A DNA stretch of 64,000 nucleotides. It comes from a virus. Below, piece after piece: positions 24,972-35,400 of the stretch; position 1 is the stretch's first letter, and each line of letters starts with the position of its first letter. The stretch is from the IMG/VR virus record IMGVR_UViG_3300044712_002668, positions 1-64,000 of that record. The stretch is one strand, 5' to 3'. The notes below the pieces were generated by a model that ran no database searches, was not told the DNA's origin, and saw nothing but the letters and a program-made list of their open reading frames with translations. A program made the translations under genes and the position numbers.

Positions 24972-26903
24972 ATGGTAAACTTCATTAATAATAACAAAAC
25001 TAGAGCTGAAGAGCTGATTGAAAAAAATGGTCATATCGTGACTAGATCTGATACTTTTTCTAAAACAGCAACAGCTAATGTACTTCCTGAAATTTCCAGT
25101 AGAGCTGCAAAAGGAGTAAGTGAACAGCGGCGTGAGATGATGGAGCTGCAATTTGAAGCAGGGGAGTTCAGAGAAAAGGGGACTTCAAATTACAACCCAG
25201 GAAGGAGAGGTTCATCAAACAATGAAGAAAATATGATGAGACAAACCCAAGCTGGATTTGTTTCAAAGGCTTCAAAACCATTATATAAACAAGCTGATGG
25301 AACGTCCCCTATGTCTGGAGCCAGTAGTGCTACCAGTAGTGGTTGGAGAGGTTCCAATGATAGCGGCAGGCAAATTCCAGAAGTTTACTCGCCACTTTGG
25401 TTGAATTCAAACCTCAACCTTCCAAGAGATAGAGCTACCATCAATGCTTGGAGCAGATCGTTTTTTGCTTTGAACCCAATCGTTCACAACGCGATTACTT
25501 TACATTCAACATATCCAATTGCAAAATTAAATATCAAATGTAAAAACTCAAAGGTTGAGAAGTTTTTCAATCAAATGATGGATGAGATTGATTTGATGAA
25601 TATGTGTGTACAAATCGCTCAAGAATATTGGACTCTTGGAGAAGCATTTGTATATGGTGAATTGGATGAGGGCAAAGGGCGTTGGAGCCGTTTGATGATT
25701 TTGAATCCCGATTATGTAAACGTACAGCGTTCTGTAATTGCTGCAGAACCTATTATCAGTTTACGTCCTGATGAGAATTTGAAGCGTGTTGTTTTTGGTA
25801 ATAAGCCACCGGATATTCAACAGAGAAAACAGCTTGAACCATCCATTATAGAACACGTTAGAAGAAATGAAAATATACCATTGAATAATTTTTACGTTTC
25901 TCATATTGCCAGGAGAATAAGCCCTTATGAAATAAGAGGCACTGGTCTTATTGTTAGTTGTTTTAGAGCCTTGATGCTTATGGATAAATTCCGTGAGTGT
26001 AAGTATGTACAAGCGGATAACATGGTTAATCCGCTCACATTGGTAAAGATTGGAAATCAGGATTTCAGACCAACACCAGTAGATCTGGAGCATTGGAGAA
26101 ATGTATTTGAAGAAGCTCAATTTGATAAGGATTTCAAAATCTTTACACATGATGCAATTGCGGTTGAGCGTGTAGGCTATGGACAGGGTATTTATGATAC
26201 TAACAATGATGTAGATAAGCTTATAAAAGAAATCTATGTAGGTTTGATGGTACCATCTGTAATCATGGATGGTAGTGATACTACATATGCAACTGGTAGC
26301 GTGGCTTTGGATGTACTTAGACAGCGTTACATGCAATTCCGAAACTATATGTCATCTTGGTTGAGAACCAGGATTTTTGCACCAATTGCTCAAATTAATG
26401 ATTTTTATGAGCGCGTTGATGGTGAAAAAGTACTGATAGTACCAGATGTAGATTGGAATCATATGTCATTATTTGACATGGATTCTTATATAAACAACCT
26501 TGTAAACCTATCTACAGGTGAAGGTCCAGCCAAGCGTGTTTCTGTACAAACATTATATCGCAGTTTGGGTCTTGAATTTGAGGATGAGCGCAGGAAAATA
26601 CGATATGAAGATATAAATGATGCTATTCGTGCTAGGGAGATCGCTGCAATGTCTCGTTATTCTTTGCATGAATTGAAGTCATTGACAATCAATGATGAAA
26701 TTGAAGAGGCAGGTGATGAGCCAGTACCTGGTCAAAGTCCATATGTTTCTGGCGCAGGAGCCCCACCACCAGGAGGTGGAATGGGAGGCATGCCACCGGG
26801 AATGGGTGCGCCACCAGGAATGGGTCCAACTCCAGGAGCACCACCACCAGGACCAATTGGTGGGGGAGGCCCACCAGCTGGAGGCCCTCCACCATCACCT
26901 TGA
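24972..26903 (+). CDS. portal protein
   Basis: The ATG at 24972 is preferred to a TTG at 24954 that would overlap the terminase gene. The 643-residue product has the features of phage portals: FFALNPIVHNAITLHSTYP near the start of the core, a wing with EYWTLGEAFVYGEL, and a long helical region with VGLMVPSVIMDGSDTTYATG followed by DVLRQRYMQFRNYMSSWL. It forms the dodecameric ring through which DNA enters and leaves the head. The final 55 residues are a glycine, proline and methionine-rich tail (PPPGGGMGGMPPGMGAPPG), unusual for a portal and probably flexible. It lies directly after terL, the usual order. Confidence 0.88.
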   Translation: MVNFINNNKTRAEELIEKNGHIVTRSDTFSKTATANVLPEISSRAAKGVSEQRREMMELQFEAGEFREKGTSNYNPGRRGSSNNEENMMRQTQAGFVSKASKPLYKQADGTSPMSGASSATSSGWRGSNDSGRQIPEVYSPLWLNSNLNLPRDRATINAWSRSFFALNPIVHNAITLHSTYPIAKLNIKCKNSKVEKFFNQMMDEIDLMNMCVQIAQEYWTLGEAFVYGELDEGKGRWSRLMILNPDYVNVQRSVIAAEPIISLRPDENLKRVVFGNKPPDIQQRKQLEPSIIEHVRRNENIPLNNFYVSHIARRISPYEIRGTGLIVSCFRALMLMDKFRECKYVQADNMVNPLTLVKIGNQDFRPTPVDLEHWRNVFEEAQFDKDFKIFTHDAIAVERVGYGQGIYDTNNDVDKLIKEIYVGLMVPSVIMDGSDTTYATGSVALDVLRQRYMQFRNYMSSWLRTRIFAPIAQINDFYERVDGEKVLIVPDVDWNHMSLFDMDSYINNLVNLSTGEGPAKRVSVQTLYRSLGLEFEDERRKIRYEDINDAIRAREIAAMSRYSLHELKSLTINDEIEEAGDEPVPGQSPYVSGAGAPPPGGGMGGMPPGMGAPPGMGPTPGAPPPGPIGGGGPPAGGPPPSP

Positions 26904-26933
26904 TAATGGGCTATAATTAACACGCATATTTTG

Positions 26934-26949
26934 GCTTCTTATAAGAAGC
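26934..26949 (+). promoter_or_regulatory. perfect 16-bp palindrome before an ATG
   Basis: GCTTCTTATAAGAAGC is its own reverse complement. It can be a dimeric protein site in DNA or a six-pair hairpin with a TATA loop in RNA. It ends 12 bases before the ATG at 26962, just ahead of the GGAGAG ribosome binding site. Confidence 0.45.
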
Positions 26950-26961
26950 ATTTGGAGAGCT

Positions 26962-28647
26962 ATGTCCATTGAAAAAGAAGCACAAGAACGCTCAATATTC
27001 AACAGAATGTATGGGGCTTTAAATCTTACTAAACATTTGCGTAAATTGTGGAGTTCCAGGTATTCACGTTTGATATCATACATGGAATATGTAGATAATC
27101 GTTTGAGACAGGTTGCTGTACACTCTACCCCTAATATACGTAAGTTATTACATATGGCCAGAATGGCACATAAGCGCTACCAAACTCCTTCTGTTATGTT
27201 GCATGCTTATCAAGCAATGGAATTGATGAAGAAAATATTTTCTAGCGATCATAATCAAATAGAAAAATTTATAGATTTGAGAAATAAAACTATTGAAGAG
27301 TTTTATAAACATAATATGAATGTTAATAAACAGGATTTGGCTAAAATGCATCAGGCATTATATCAAGCTCCTGAACCTGCTGCTGCCACTTCTGCTCCCG
27401 CTGCTGCAAACCCTTCACCAGAACAACCGAATATACCAAGAAGGAACGTAGAGCAAACTGCTAATGCCTCCAAAGAAAGAGCACAGCTTATATCTGAGGC
27501 AAAAGGTTTGACAACTCAAGTTTGGGAAGGTTTGAGATATGGTATTCCTGAAATCATGCCTACTCAAAGAGGATTTGAGGGAGGTGTATTGAGTGGTGTA
27601 TCTGGAGATAGTATGCGTCAACAGGTTGAATCTGCTGATGATGCGTTGAATTTGGTTCAAAGTATATTTGATTCAATGACTGCAGTATTCAATCAGTTGG
27701 ATGAAGAAAGAGCCAAGGGTGAAGTAGATGCGTTTATAAAGACGCTTACTGATTTCAAGAATACTGTAGATAATGCCGATAAAGAAATAAAAACAGTATA
27801 TAATAAACATTTTGCTACTCTTATTTCTGGTTTATCGGGACAAACTCCTGGTGCAGAATCAACGCCAACTGGTCCAGCTTCTCTGGAAACTCAACCAGGG
27901 GTTGAGTTGAATCCTGAGGGTGGGGAAATACAACTGGAAGAACAACCTGAAAAGAATAATGGAATTACACCAGAGAATATAAATAAAGAGGTTTTAGCCG
28001 ATTTCAGATCTCTAATACAGCCATTATATGAGGCTCAGGCTCTTTTCAATAGTGCAAACGATCCAAATGTAACACTTACAAAATACACAAGTATAGCTGA
28101 AAATATACAGGCAACATTTGAGGATATAAACCACAGCGATTTATTTTCCAGTGGTGTGAAAGCATTATTGGTTCCTGGTGGTAAAATTACAAAATTAGAT
28201 TTGAATAATCTTGATAACATTACAATATCTGATGTATCAAGGCAAATTTTATATATACTTGATGGTTTGAAAAAAGAATTCATACCAAAAATATTAGTGG
28301 CTTTTGGTAATGAACAACTACAATCTGATTTCATAAATGAAATGCTGGCCGGATATGATGTGTGGAGTTTGTTTCTGAAGCTGCCACAAGAACAAGACAT
28401 TAAAGATGCGGTATCAGATCCTGTAAAGATAAAAACATTATCAGAAAATATAATCAAAGATAATCAAGAAGATATTGTTGCAAAGTCAATGGATTACATT
28501 AGGGAGTTGATTTCATTATCACATGAATATGTAAATACAAACAAGGGCTTGTCAATAAGGTTGTTATGCGAAGCTTCTGAGATGTGTGAGAAGATTGGCA
28601 TGCATAAACAAAGCGAAATTATTCTAAAGCAAGCGCAGAGGATATAA
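26962..28647 (+). CDS. hypothetical helical protein, 561 aa, downstream of portal
   Basis: GGAGAG precedes the ATG. The product is mostly helical. An alanine/proline linker (PEPAAATSAPAAANPSPEQP, about residues 134-153) separates a basic N-terminal domain (MYGALNLTKHLRKLWSSRYS) from a larger helical part. A second polar linker lies near residue 300. No family is recognised. Its position after the portal and its modular make-up fit a head or neck assembly protein. The stop overlaps the next ATG. Confidence 0.56.
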   Translation: MSIEKEAQERSIFNRMYGALNLTKHLRKLWSSRYSRLISYMEYVDNRLRQVAVHSTPNIRKLLHMARMAHKRYQTPSVMLHAYQAMELMKKIFSSDHNQIEKFIDLRNKTIEEFYKHNMNVNKQDLAKMHQALYQAPEPAAATSAPAAANPSPEQPNIPRRNVEQTANASKERAQLISEAKGLTTQVWEGLRYGIPEIMPTQRGFEGGVLSGVSGDSMRQQVESADDALNLVQSIFDSMTAVFNQLDEERAKGEVDAFIKTLTDFKNTVDNADKEIKTVYNKHFATLISGLSGQTPGAESTPTGPASLETQPGVELNPEGGEIQLEEQPEKNNGITPENINKEVLADFRSLIQPLYEAQALFNSANDPNVTLTKYTSIAENIQATFEDINHSDLFSSGVKALLVPGGKITKLDLNNLDNITISDVSRQILYILDGLKKEFIPKILVAFGNEQLQSDFINEMLAGYDVWSLFLKLPQEQDIKDAVSDPVKIKTLSENIIKDNQEDIVAKSMDYIRELISLSHEYVNTNKGLSIRLLCEASEMCEKIGMHKQSEIILKQAQRI

Positions 28648-30203
28648 TGATTGACGAAGGCTTTTTAAAAACAGCATCAGATCAATTACGTACTGCCAGT
28701 AAAGAGCATGATTTTGTAAGTATAGCTTCTGTTATTGATAAGTGGCAAGGTTGGATTGCAAGCAATTGGCGTGCAATTTTTGACAGTGAATTTCGTAAAA
28801 ACAAAGCAGAAGCATCCAGGGTATATCTAAAACTTAAACACCCATTGAAAGAATTGATAAAACATTTCAATGCTTTAGAGAACTCTTTTGAAACAGGGGA
28901 TGTTGATTCATCAATCAAGCTAGCGCGTGTAACTCCTGCAATTATAGATCAGGTTTCTTTATTGCTTGCTGAAATGAATCAAGGTTTGAAAAAAGTGGAT
29001 CAATCGGTTCCAAGTATTACTGTTACCGATTTAGGTCTTACAGTTACTGATGAAGCTGTATCTAATGTTCAACAGGGATACAAACAAAACAAAGAGTTAT
29101 TGGCGCAGTTAGCCAAGCAACTACCAGAACGTTTACAAAAAGAATTTTCTGAAAAAAACATTATTGTTGGTGGCGATTGTGGTAAAATACCAATTGCCAA
29201 TATTCATTGGTTTCAGCAATTCAATACTGAAAATATGCCAATTCCAACCAAAACTGAAATTGAGGCTGGAAACAGAATAAATAAACTTTTGAAACGTACT
29301 ACATTTACAAATGGATTTAAAATTCCAGAAAATGAAGTAGATCAAATTGTCAGTGAAGGTTTACATGATTTCATGTATAAGGTAGTACGTCCAAACATTC
29401 TTAAATATGGTGTTTTGATAGCGTACAAATTTCCACCTGTTTCACAGACGGTCAAGAACAGAAATGTAAATGAAATGTATGCTGAAGTGCAGCTTGGTGC
29501 ATTAAAATTTCCATGTAAAAAATATAACATTTTATTAGATGTTACTTTTATATTGAATGATTTGGCAGCGCGCAGAGATCCTACTCATAAACTTATTATT
29601 GCAATGACTAAGAACATTACTTTGAATACAATGTCAACTGGTAATGTAAAAACAAGAAAGGAATCAGTTTACGAAGTTCCAGAAGAGGAAATTACGTATC
29701 TTGATAAGACAAAGCCGCCTCCACCTCCATCTGCACAGAAACCAGAGGTAGAAGAGGAGGAAGATGAAGATCTTGAAGAGGTTACGGCAACAGAAGGTAT
29801 TCTTACAAGGCTTGTCAAGAGAGCAATTATAAATGAATCGTTACCTATGAGTAGAATATTGGTGTCTATTTCTGAAGCGCCACTTCATTATCGTTTGAAG
29901 TTTGCAAAGGTTTTGACCAGTGCTTTAAGGGGTGAGTTGGATGCTGATGTTTGTTCTATTCACAATGAATCGAATAATGTTGAGGTTGAGTGTGATTTGA
30001 GGGGTTCTGTTTCGGCTTGCCATGAAGCTGTTGAAATTATTTCTAAAGCAACCGCAGATGCTTTTGAAGACGCTACCAGTATAAAAATATCTGTTGGATT
30101 CAAGAAAAACGCATCCTCAATATATAAACTGGCAGAACCAGATGTATTAGAGGAAAGTTTCAGGAAAGTGGCAATGGAGGTATGGCATGCAAACACGAGA
30201 TAA
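28647..30203 (+). CDS. hypothetical protein, 518 aa
   Basis: Starts on the last base of the previous stop. Helical N-terminus, a mixed central domain, an acidic and proline-rich linker (KPPPPPSAQKPEVEEEEDED, about residues 355-374), then a compact C-terminal domain (SRILVSISEAPLHYRLKFAK). No recognised motif. It overlaps the next gene by 17 bases. A virion or assembly role is inferred from the neighbourhood only. Confidence 0.56.
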   Translation: MIDEGFLKTASDQLRTASKEHDFVSIASVIDKWQGWIASNWRAIFDSEFRKNKAEASRVYLKLKHPLKELIKHFNALENSFETGDVDSSIKLARVTPAIIDQVSLLLAEMNQGLKKVDQSVPSITVTDLGLTVTDEAVSNVQQGYKQNKELLAQLAKQLPERLQKEFSEKNIIVGGDCGKIPIANIHWFQQFNTENMPIPTKTEIEAGNRINKLLKRTTFTNGFKIPENEVDQIVSEGLHDFMYKVVRPNILKYGVLIAYKFPPVSQTVKNRNVNEMYAEVQLGALKFPCKKYNILLDVTFILNDLAARRDPTHKLIIAMTKNITLNTMSTGNVKTRKESVYEVPEEEITYLDKTKPPPPPSAQKPEVEEEEDEDLEEVTATEGILTRLVKRAIINESLPMSRILVSISEAPLHYRLKFAKVLTSALRGELDADVCSIHNESNNVEVECDLRGSVSACHEAVEIISKATADAFEDATSIKISVGFKKNASSIYKLAEPDVLEESFRKVAMEVWHANTR

Positions 30204-30498
30204 TATCTTAAAAGTATTTGGCTCTGTGTGTAAAGAGCTTCGTCTTTTGGGTGATAAAGATTTGCTTGATAAGGCTTTATGTGCTTTTGCTGCGGTAACC
30301 GATGTTGAGAGGCCAAGAATTGATCTTAGTTACAGTTATGTTATGAGAGAGTTAAGGAAAGAAAAAGATAATGATAAAATAAAACTATTTCAAAAAACAT
30401 TCAAAGATACTTTTGAAAAGGCACTATTGAATAATTTGAAAAATCCAGATAATATTGCACTAATGGCTGCTATAAAGATTATTGATTTTGAGGAATGA
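30187..30498 (+). CDS. hypothetical protein, 103 aa
   Basis: The ATG at 30187 lies inside the end of the previous gene, with GGAGG seven bases upstream supporting it. Small, helical and lysine-rich (KEKDNDKIKLFQKTFKDTFE). No recognised family. It stops two bases before the phosphatase-like gene, with which it is almost certainly co-translated. Confidence 0.52.
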   Translation: MQTRDNILKVFGSVCKELRLLGDKDLLDKALCAFAAVTDVERPRIDLSYSYVMRELRKEKDNDKIKLFQKTFKDTFEKALLNNLKNPDNIALMAAIKIIDFEE

Positions 30499-30499
30499 T

Positions 30500-31591
30500 A
30501 TGCCTGATAGATTTGCTGAGGTAGTAAAGGGTCAATTATACAGGGGTGGAGCACCTACACCGGCTGATTTGCAAATGTTGAAAAATTTATTTGGCATTAA
30601 AAAGGTTGTGAGTTTGGATGACGAAATCGGTCATGCGATTCATAATGATGTAAAGGCTTTGGGTATGAAGCATGTAATAATACCATTGACTACGGGATTT
30701 GATCCAAGGGTTAGATGGTTGAAGAGTGCCTTACCAAAGCTTTTAAAAGATGGTCCTGTTTATATTCATTGTAAACATGGTAAAGATAGAACGGGTATGG
30801 CAGTGGCCATGTTCAAGGTATTGAATGGAACTAATGTTACAGACGCACTGGCTGAGGCTCAAGGTTTTGGAATGGGTGAAGGTTTATCTGATGATGTTCA
30901 CGATTCGTATTATGAAGCGGTAATAAATTTTGCAAAACAAATTCAAAATGATATATCTGATGCTAGTGATGTTGTTGAGATGACAAGAGAAAACAATAAT
31001 ATGTCATTGAATGAGCCCGGTCCAAGAAATTCTTTTATGCCAGGAACAGATCCTGAAAATAACAGATTGAATCGTGTAGCATCAAACAATAAAATCTATT
31101 GTAAATGTAACATTGATGATGTAAGTAAATCAAAAACTATATGGTTTTTTGATAAAGAAAAAGCAATAGAGCATGGTAATAGTTCTGGAAAATTATATTC
31201 TGCAAACTTGAATCCAGAATATAAAATTGTTGAATTGGATACTATTCCAAATAAAGAGCAGATAAATAATATTTTGACAAAAGACATTGCTGCTGCAATA
31301 TTTCAAAAAACAACTATTTTAGTGGTATATTATAAAGTTTTAGATAATTTGAAAGAAGAAGGGGATAATAATTATGTGTTTGATGTAGGTTCAACAGGAC
31401 CTACACAAATAGATAGTGTCAATAATAATGTTCCCACAAGTGGTGGTTTTGCAGGAATGGACGCTCAATTTACCTACATGGGAACACCTATTGGCGGAGA
31501 AGAAGGCGTCTCAATGGATAATGAAATGTTCCCAATAAACATAGATAGAGCTATCCCTGCAAGTTATATTCCTAATTCTACAGGATTATAA
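30500..31591 (+). CDS. protein tyrosine / dual-specificity phosphatase-like protein with long C-terminal extension
   Basis: The ATG at 30500 follows a GAGGAATGA ribosome binding site. Residues 1-150 match the cysteine-phosphatase fold of small dual-specificity enzymes. YRGGAPTPADLQMLKN and a KKVVSLDDE strand lead to the signature HCKHGKDRTG, with catalytic C91 and R97 and a possible general acid at D68 in TGFDPR. The enzyme would remove phosphate from tyrosine, serine/threonine or another phosphorylated group. Residues 160-363 are an extension of unknown function with no similarity I recognise. The gene lies between head-assembly genes rather than among early genes, so the target may be a virion or host protein; this is open. 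Confidence 0.8.
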   Translation: MPDRFAEVVKGQLYRGGAPTPADLQMLKNLFGIKKVVSLDDEIGHAIHNDVKALGMKHVIIPLTTGFDPRVRWLKSALPKLLKDGPVYIHCKHGKDRTGMAVAMFKVLNGTNVTDALAEAQGFGMGEGLSDDVHDSYYEAVINFAKQIQNDISDASDVVEMTRENNNMSLNEPGPRNSFMPGTDPENNRLNRVASNNKIYCKCNIDDVSKSKTIWFFDKEKAIEHGNSSGKLYSANLNPEYKIVELDTIPNKEQINNILTKDIAAAIFQKTTILVVYYKVLDNLKEEGDNNYVFDVGSTGPTQIDSVNNNVPTSGGFAGMDAQFTYMGTPIGGEEGVSMDNEMFPINIDRAIPASYIPNSTGL

Positions 31592-31622
31592 GGTAATATA
31601 AAGATATACTTATTAGGTTGAT

Positions 31623-32252
31623 ATGCACAAGAGAGCTTATTCTATACAGATGAATTTTGCTGTACCTGACTCTGAAAAAAGAGTTGCGGAAAAAGCAGAA
31701 GAGCAGTTTGAAAATTTATTAGCTCGCCTGAAAGTAAACTCTGAATTTTTAGGTGCTATATATGAGCCTTTTAAACGTCATCAAAATATAGACTCTGATA
31801 TATTATTGAAATATCGCAAAACATTCAGAGATTATCGTGATGAAGTGCAAGTCAAATATGAAAAGGCATTAAAAAGTGCAAATAAATGCATGGTTTTGAT
31901 GAGTGAGTTTGGAACGGATACGGTCATTGAGAAAATGATGGACTCTTTCATATCACTTATTAAAGAAATCGAAAAAGATGTTAATGCTTTTTTGTCAATA
32001 TTCTCGAATATAGATGATCCGGAATTTAAAACATATGTAATTACTTGTGTTGATGCGATAAGAAAGAGATCAAATCAAGTGAAGCAAATAGTCAATGATA
32101 GAATTCTTGATCATATAGAAACTAATATTCTGGCAAAGAATTGGGCAGACAATTTATCAGAGCGTTTTCAAGAGAAAATAAAAGAGAAAGTACCATTGGT
32201 AGTACAGTTATTTCATGAAAGGCAGAAAGCTCTGAAAGAAAGCAAGATTTAG
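31623..32252 (+). CDS. hypothetical helical protein, 209 aa
   Basis: A highly helical, charged protein with long amphipathic segments (KRVAEKAEEQFENLLARLK), probably a coiled coil over most of its length. No catalytic motif. AGGTTG lies upstream of the ATG. It sits between the phosphatase-like gene and the protease-scaffold, so a scaffold or assembly accessory role is possible but not shown. Confidence 0.52.
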   Translation: MHKRAYSIQMNFAVPDSEKRVAEKAEEQFENLLARLKVNSEFLGAIYEPFKRHQNIDSDILLKYRKTFRDYRDEVQVKYEKALKSANKCMVLMSEFGTDTVIEKMMDSFISLIKEIEKDVNAFLSIFSNIDDPEFKTYVITCVDAIRKRSNQVKQIVNDRILDHIETNILAKNWADNLSERFQEKIKEKVPLVVQLFHERQKALKESKI

Positions 32253-32264
32253 GTTGGAGATCCT

Positions 32265-32423
32265 ATGTTAATAAAAACAGGTGATGCACAGATAATTGGT
32301 GTTGTGAAAGAAGCCAATAATGATGCGTTGGAAGACAAAGAAAGGGAAAAGATTTTAAAGCAAGCCCTGGAACAGGCTAAAAATTCACCAAGACCAATTA
32401 AAAAAACGAGTTCGGAGATCTAA
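32265..32423 (+). CDS. small protein, 52 aa, N-terminus similar to the next gene
   Basis: A short frame from ATG at 32265 to TAA at 32423, with GGAGATCC just upstream. The product begins MLIKTGDAQIIGVV and has a charged, helical, lysine-rich end. The next gene begins MLIKLGESQIRSGD, and the ribosome binding regions are also alike (GGAGATCCTATGTTAAT versus GGAGATCTAATGTTAAT). This points to a local duplication of the gene start. The stop overlaps the next ATG. Function unknown. Confidence 0.5.
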   Translation: MLIKTGDAQIIGVVKEANNDALEDKEREKILKQALEQAKNSPRPIKKTSSEI

Positions 32424-35400
32424 TGTTAATAAAACTGGGAGAATCACAAATTCGTTCTGGAGATATACAATCTATTGAAAAAATATCAAATGATATAGAT
32501 TTGGATATTGAAAACAGAATGACTAAGTTTGCAAAACAATTAAAAGTTATAGCACCTCAGGCCAAAGATTTCTTATATTTTACCTGTGTTATGATGCACG
32601 CTGCCGAGGCTTCATTATTAAATGATGACGGTTCCTTGAAGAAGCATGCAGATGGAAGTCCGGTAAGAGCACAATGGGAAAAGGTTGGGGATCATGGAAT
32701 AAAATGGATATGTTCTGATAGGAATGTAAAACCATATAAAAATAATAATAATGATATTTTCCCTGAGAAGGAACTAAAGGTAGCTTACAAGAAATGGGTT
32801 GGACGTCCATTATGCCTCGATCATCAATCACAATCAGTTGATAAGATTCGAGGCGTTATTGTAGATACAGTTTGGGATGAGAAAAGAAAAAGAGTTATTG
32901 CACTATGTGCTTTGGATAAAAAGAATTATCCAGATCTTGCGCATAAAGTTGCATCAGGAGTAGCAACCAATGTTTCAATGGGTACTGCCGTAGGTCGTGC
33001 AGTATGTACTGAAGATGGTTGTCATCGTGTAGCGAAGACAGAACGTGATTTTTGTCAGCACATGAGAAATAAAAGCTGTTATGGTGAGATTAATCTTGAT
33101 TTATCTCCTATAGAGCTTTCATTAGTTGTTAGCGGTGCAGATCCAAAAGCCAAGGTAAAACATATTATTGCCAAGGATTTGGGGAAAGCAGCCGAAACAC
33201 TCACTGATTACCTTGGAATGAAAGAAGGTGATGGTGATATTACGAAAGACGATTTAAAGGAAGTTCAGAAAGATCTTGAACAATTGACCAAAAAAATCAG
33301 TAAGTTGACTGGCGAATTGGACGAGATAACGGAAGAAACCGATATACACGATGCGAGCGCTTATCCAGCTACTCGCTCAACATATGAGGTATCTGATGTT
33401 GAGACATCGGGAGTTAATTTAAGAGCGCCGGAGCAAATTCCATTATATGCTTCGGACTTACAAAAGGCAATAATGGGAGCGCAAGAAAAGATTGCGCAGC
33501 TTCAGGAGAATTATAACAGACTTTCTTCTTTGTTAAAGAGCGAGGAATCAATGACTAGAAAAAATGCATATTTTCAAGGAACAGTTGAGCCAAAACCAGG
33601 CGAGACAATGTATACACCAGATCCCTTGGCAGACAAGGCAAGGCTCATGGATAAGCATCTTCATGGTCCTGGCGATTTCCCAGACGTAGGTAATGTCGAG
33701 GGAATGTATCCAGGTATTACTCAGGATGACGAGGAGCTTAAAAAGAAGCTCCAACGTTTGGCAGAGGAGGAAGAGCGCGCGTTATTCCGTGAGGCTGCGC
33801 TAAAGAAAGCCAAGGAAAACCTGCTAAAGCGTCAAGCTGAATTAAAGAGCGAAGCTTATTGGCAGGGCACCACTGAGCCAAAACCTGGCCAGACCACATA
33901 TAAGCCAGATCCATTGAACAATGAAGCTCGTGAAGATGACAAACATCTTCAGGGTCAGAAACCATTCCCAGATGTGGGTAATGTTGATGGATTGTATGGC
34001 GATGACATGAAGACCAAAGAGAAACTTTCTCGTGCTTCATTGAATGCTAAATTCCGTAAGGCAGCCGGTTCTGATGGTCGTTTGGATAAGGCCGCATCTC
34101 GTTGGGAGGTCTATGCCAATGATACCCTTATTTTGACAGCTTCCGTTGATCAAATTACCAAGGGTAATGCTGACGTATTGTTTGAATCCGTTGCTACAAA
34201 GAGATTTGGAAAGAGTCTTTTGGACAGGATTCAATCAGAAGGTTTCGAGGCTACTCGTGCAGCTCTTCTAAAGACTGCCGGCGCCCCTCCAGCACCTCCA
34301 GCAATGCCTGAAATGCCTCCAGCAGCTCCTCCAGCAGGCGCTCCTCCAGCCCCTCCAGTTGGTGCTGAAGAGCCTCCACAGGCTCCAGAAAAGGGTGGGG
34401 ATCGTGTAAAGGAGATTATAAACGATCTTCGTGATCTTCTTGATGAGATTGATAATAAGATCAGCGATCTTGAAGAGCATTGTCTTGGACCAGTTGAAGA
34501 GGACGCCACTCATGTAGAGAATGTGGAACCAGCTCCAGAGCATGATTTCGCAGGTGAGGCTCCAAAGACAGCGTCTCAGTTACAGAGAATGCGTAAGACT
34601 GTAAATGGTATGTTGCGTGATGGAATCCATGAGATGATGTCAGATCTCAGTGCTCATGCAAAGGAAATCAAGACAGCAAGTGAGTTATATAAGCGCAGCT
34701 ATGATACAATGACTCCAGAGCAGCGCAAGTATTTGAATGCATTGGCAGCAGACGCCGTTACTGATGCAAAGTCTGCATTAAGAGAGTCTGTTCGTTTGAT
34801 GGGCGCAGTAGTAAAGTATGCTCATGGAACAGCAGAATTGGAGAAACGCGCTATGAAATCAGAAAAAGAAGAAGAGGATTGTAATGCAGCTGAGGATCCA
34901 ATGGGCGATCCAATGGGTGAGCTAACTGAGCTGACTCCAGAGACTTTGGGTGAGATTGGTGGTGAGGAAGAGATTCCTGGCCCAGAAGAGACAGAAGAAG
35001 CTGGTGTACCAACAGATGTAACAGAGAGTATTGAACAGGCTTTGGAGGAAGAGGCTGGTGATTTGCCAGAAGAGGAAGAGGAAGAGCTTGAGGAAGAGGA
35101 TGTTGGTAATGCTCCAGGTGATATTGTAAATCAGAATGGAAAAACAACAGTTGAATTGAATCCTCAAAATATGAAATTCCCAGGACCTGTACAAGCTTCT
35201 CTTAACACCAAGGAATCACGCGCACAAGCTCGTATGAAATTGGCAGAGAAGGCAGTTGAACTCGGTTTCAACGATCTTTCTGGCAAGGCCCATCCAAAGG
35301 GCAGCGTAGACGCTCCAAATGTTGAGACAAAGCCAAGTGTTGATGCCAAGTTCCATGTTCCACAAGATCTCAAGTCTTTGATGTTGGATCTTGCAAACCT

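Noticed and set aside
26689-26923. Proline/glycine-rich and histidine/glutamine-rich frames overlapping the portal tail
   Set aside because: Produced by the low-complexity CCA/GGA-rich DNA that encodes the portal C-terminus; no start signals of their own.
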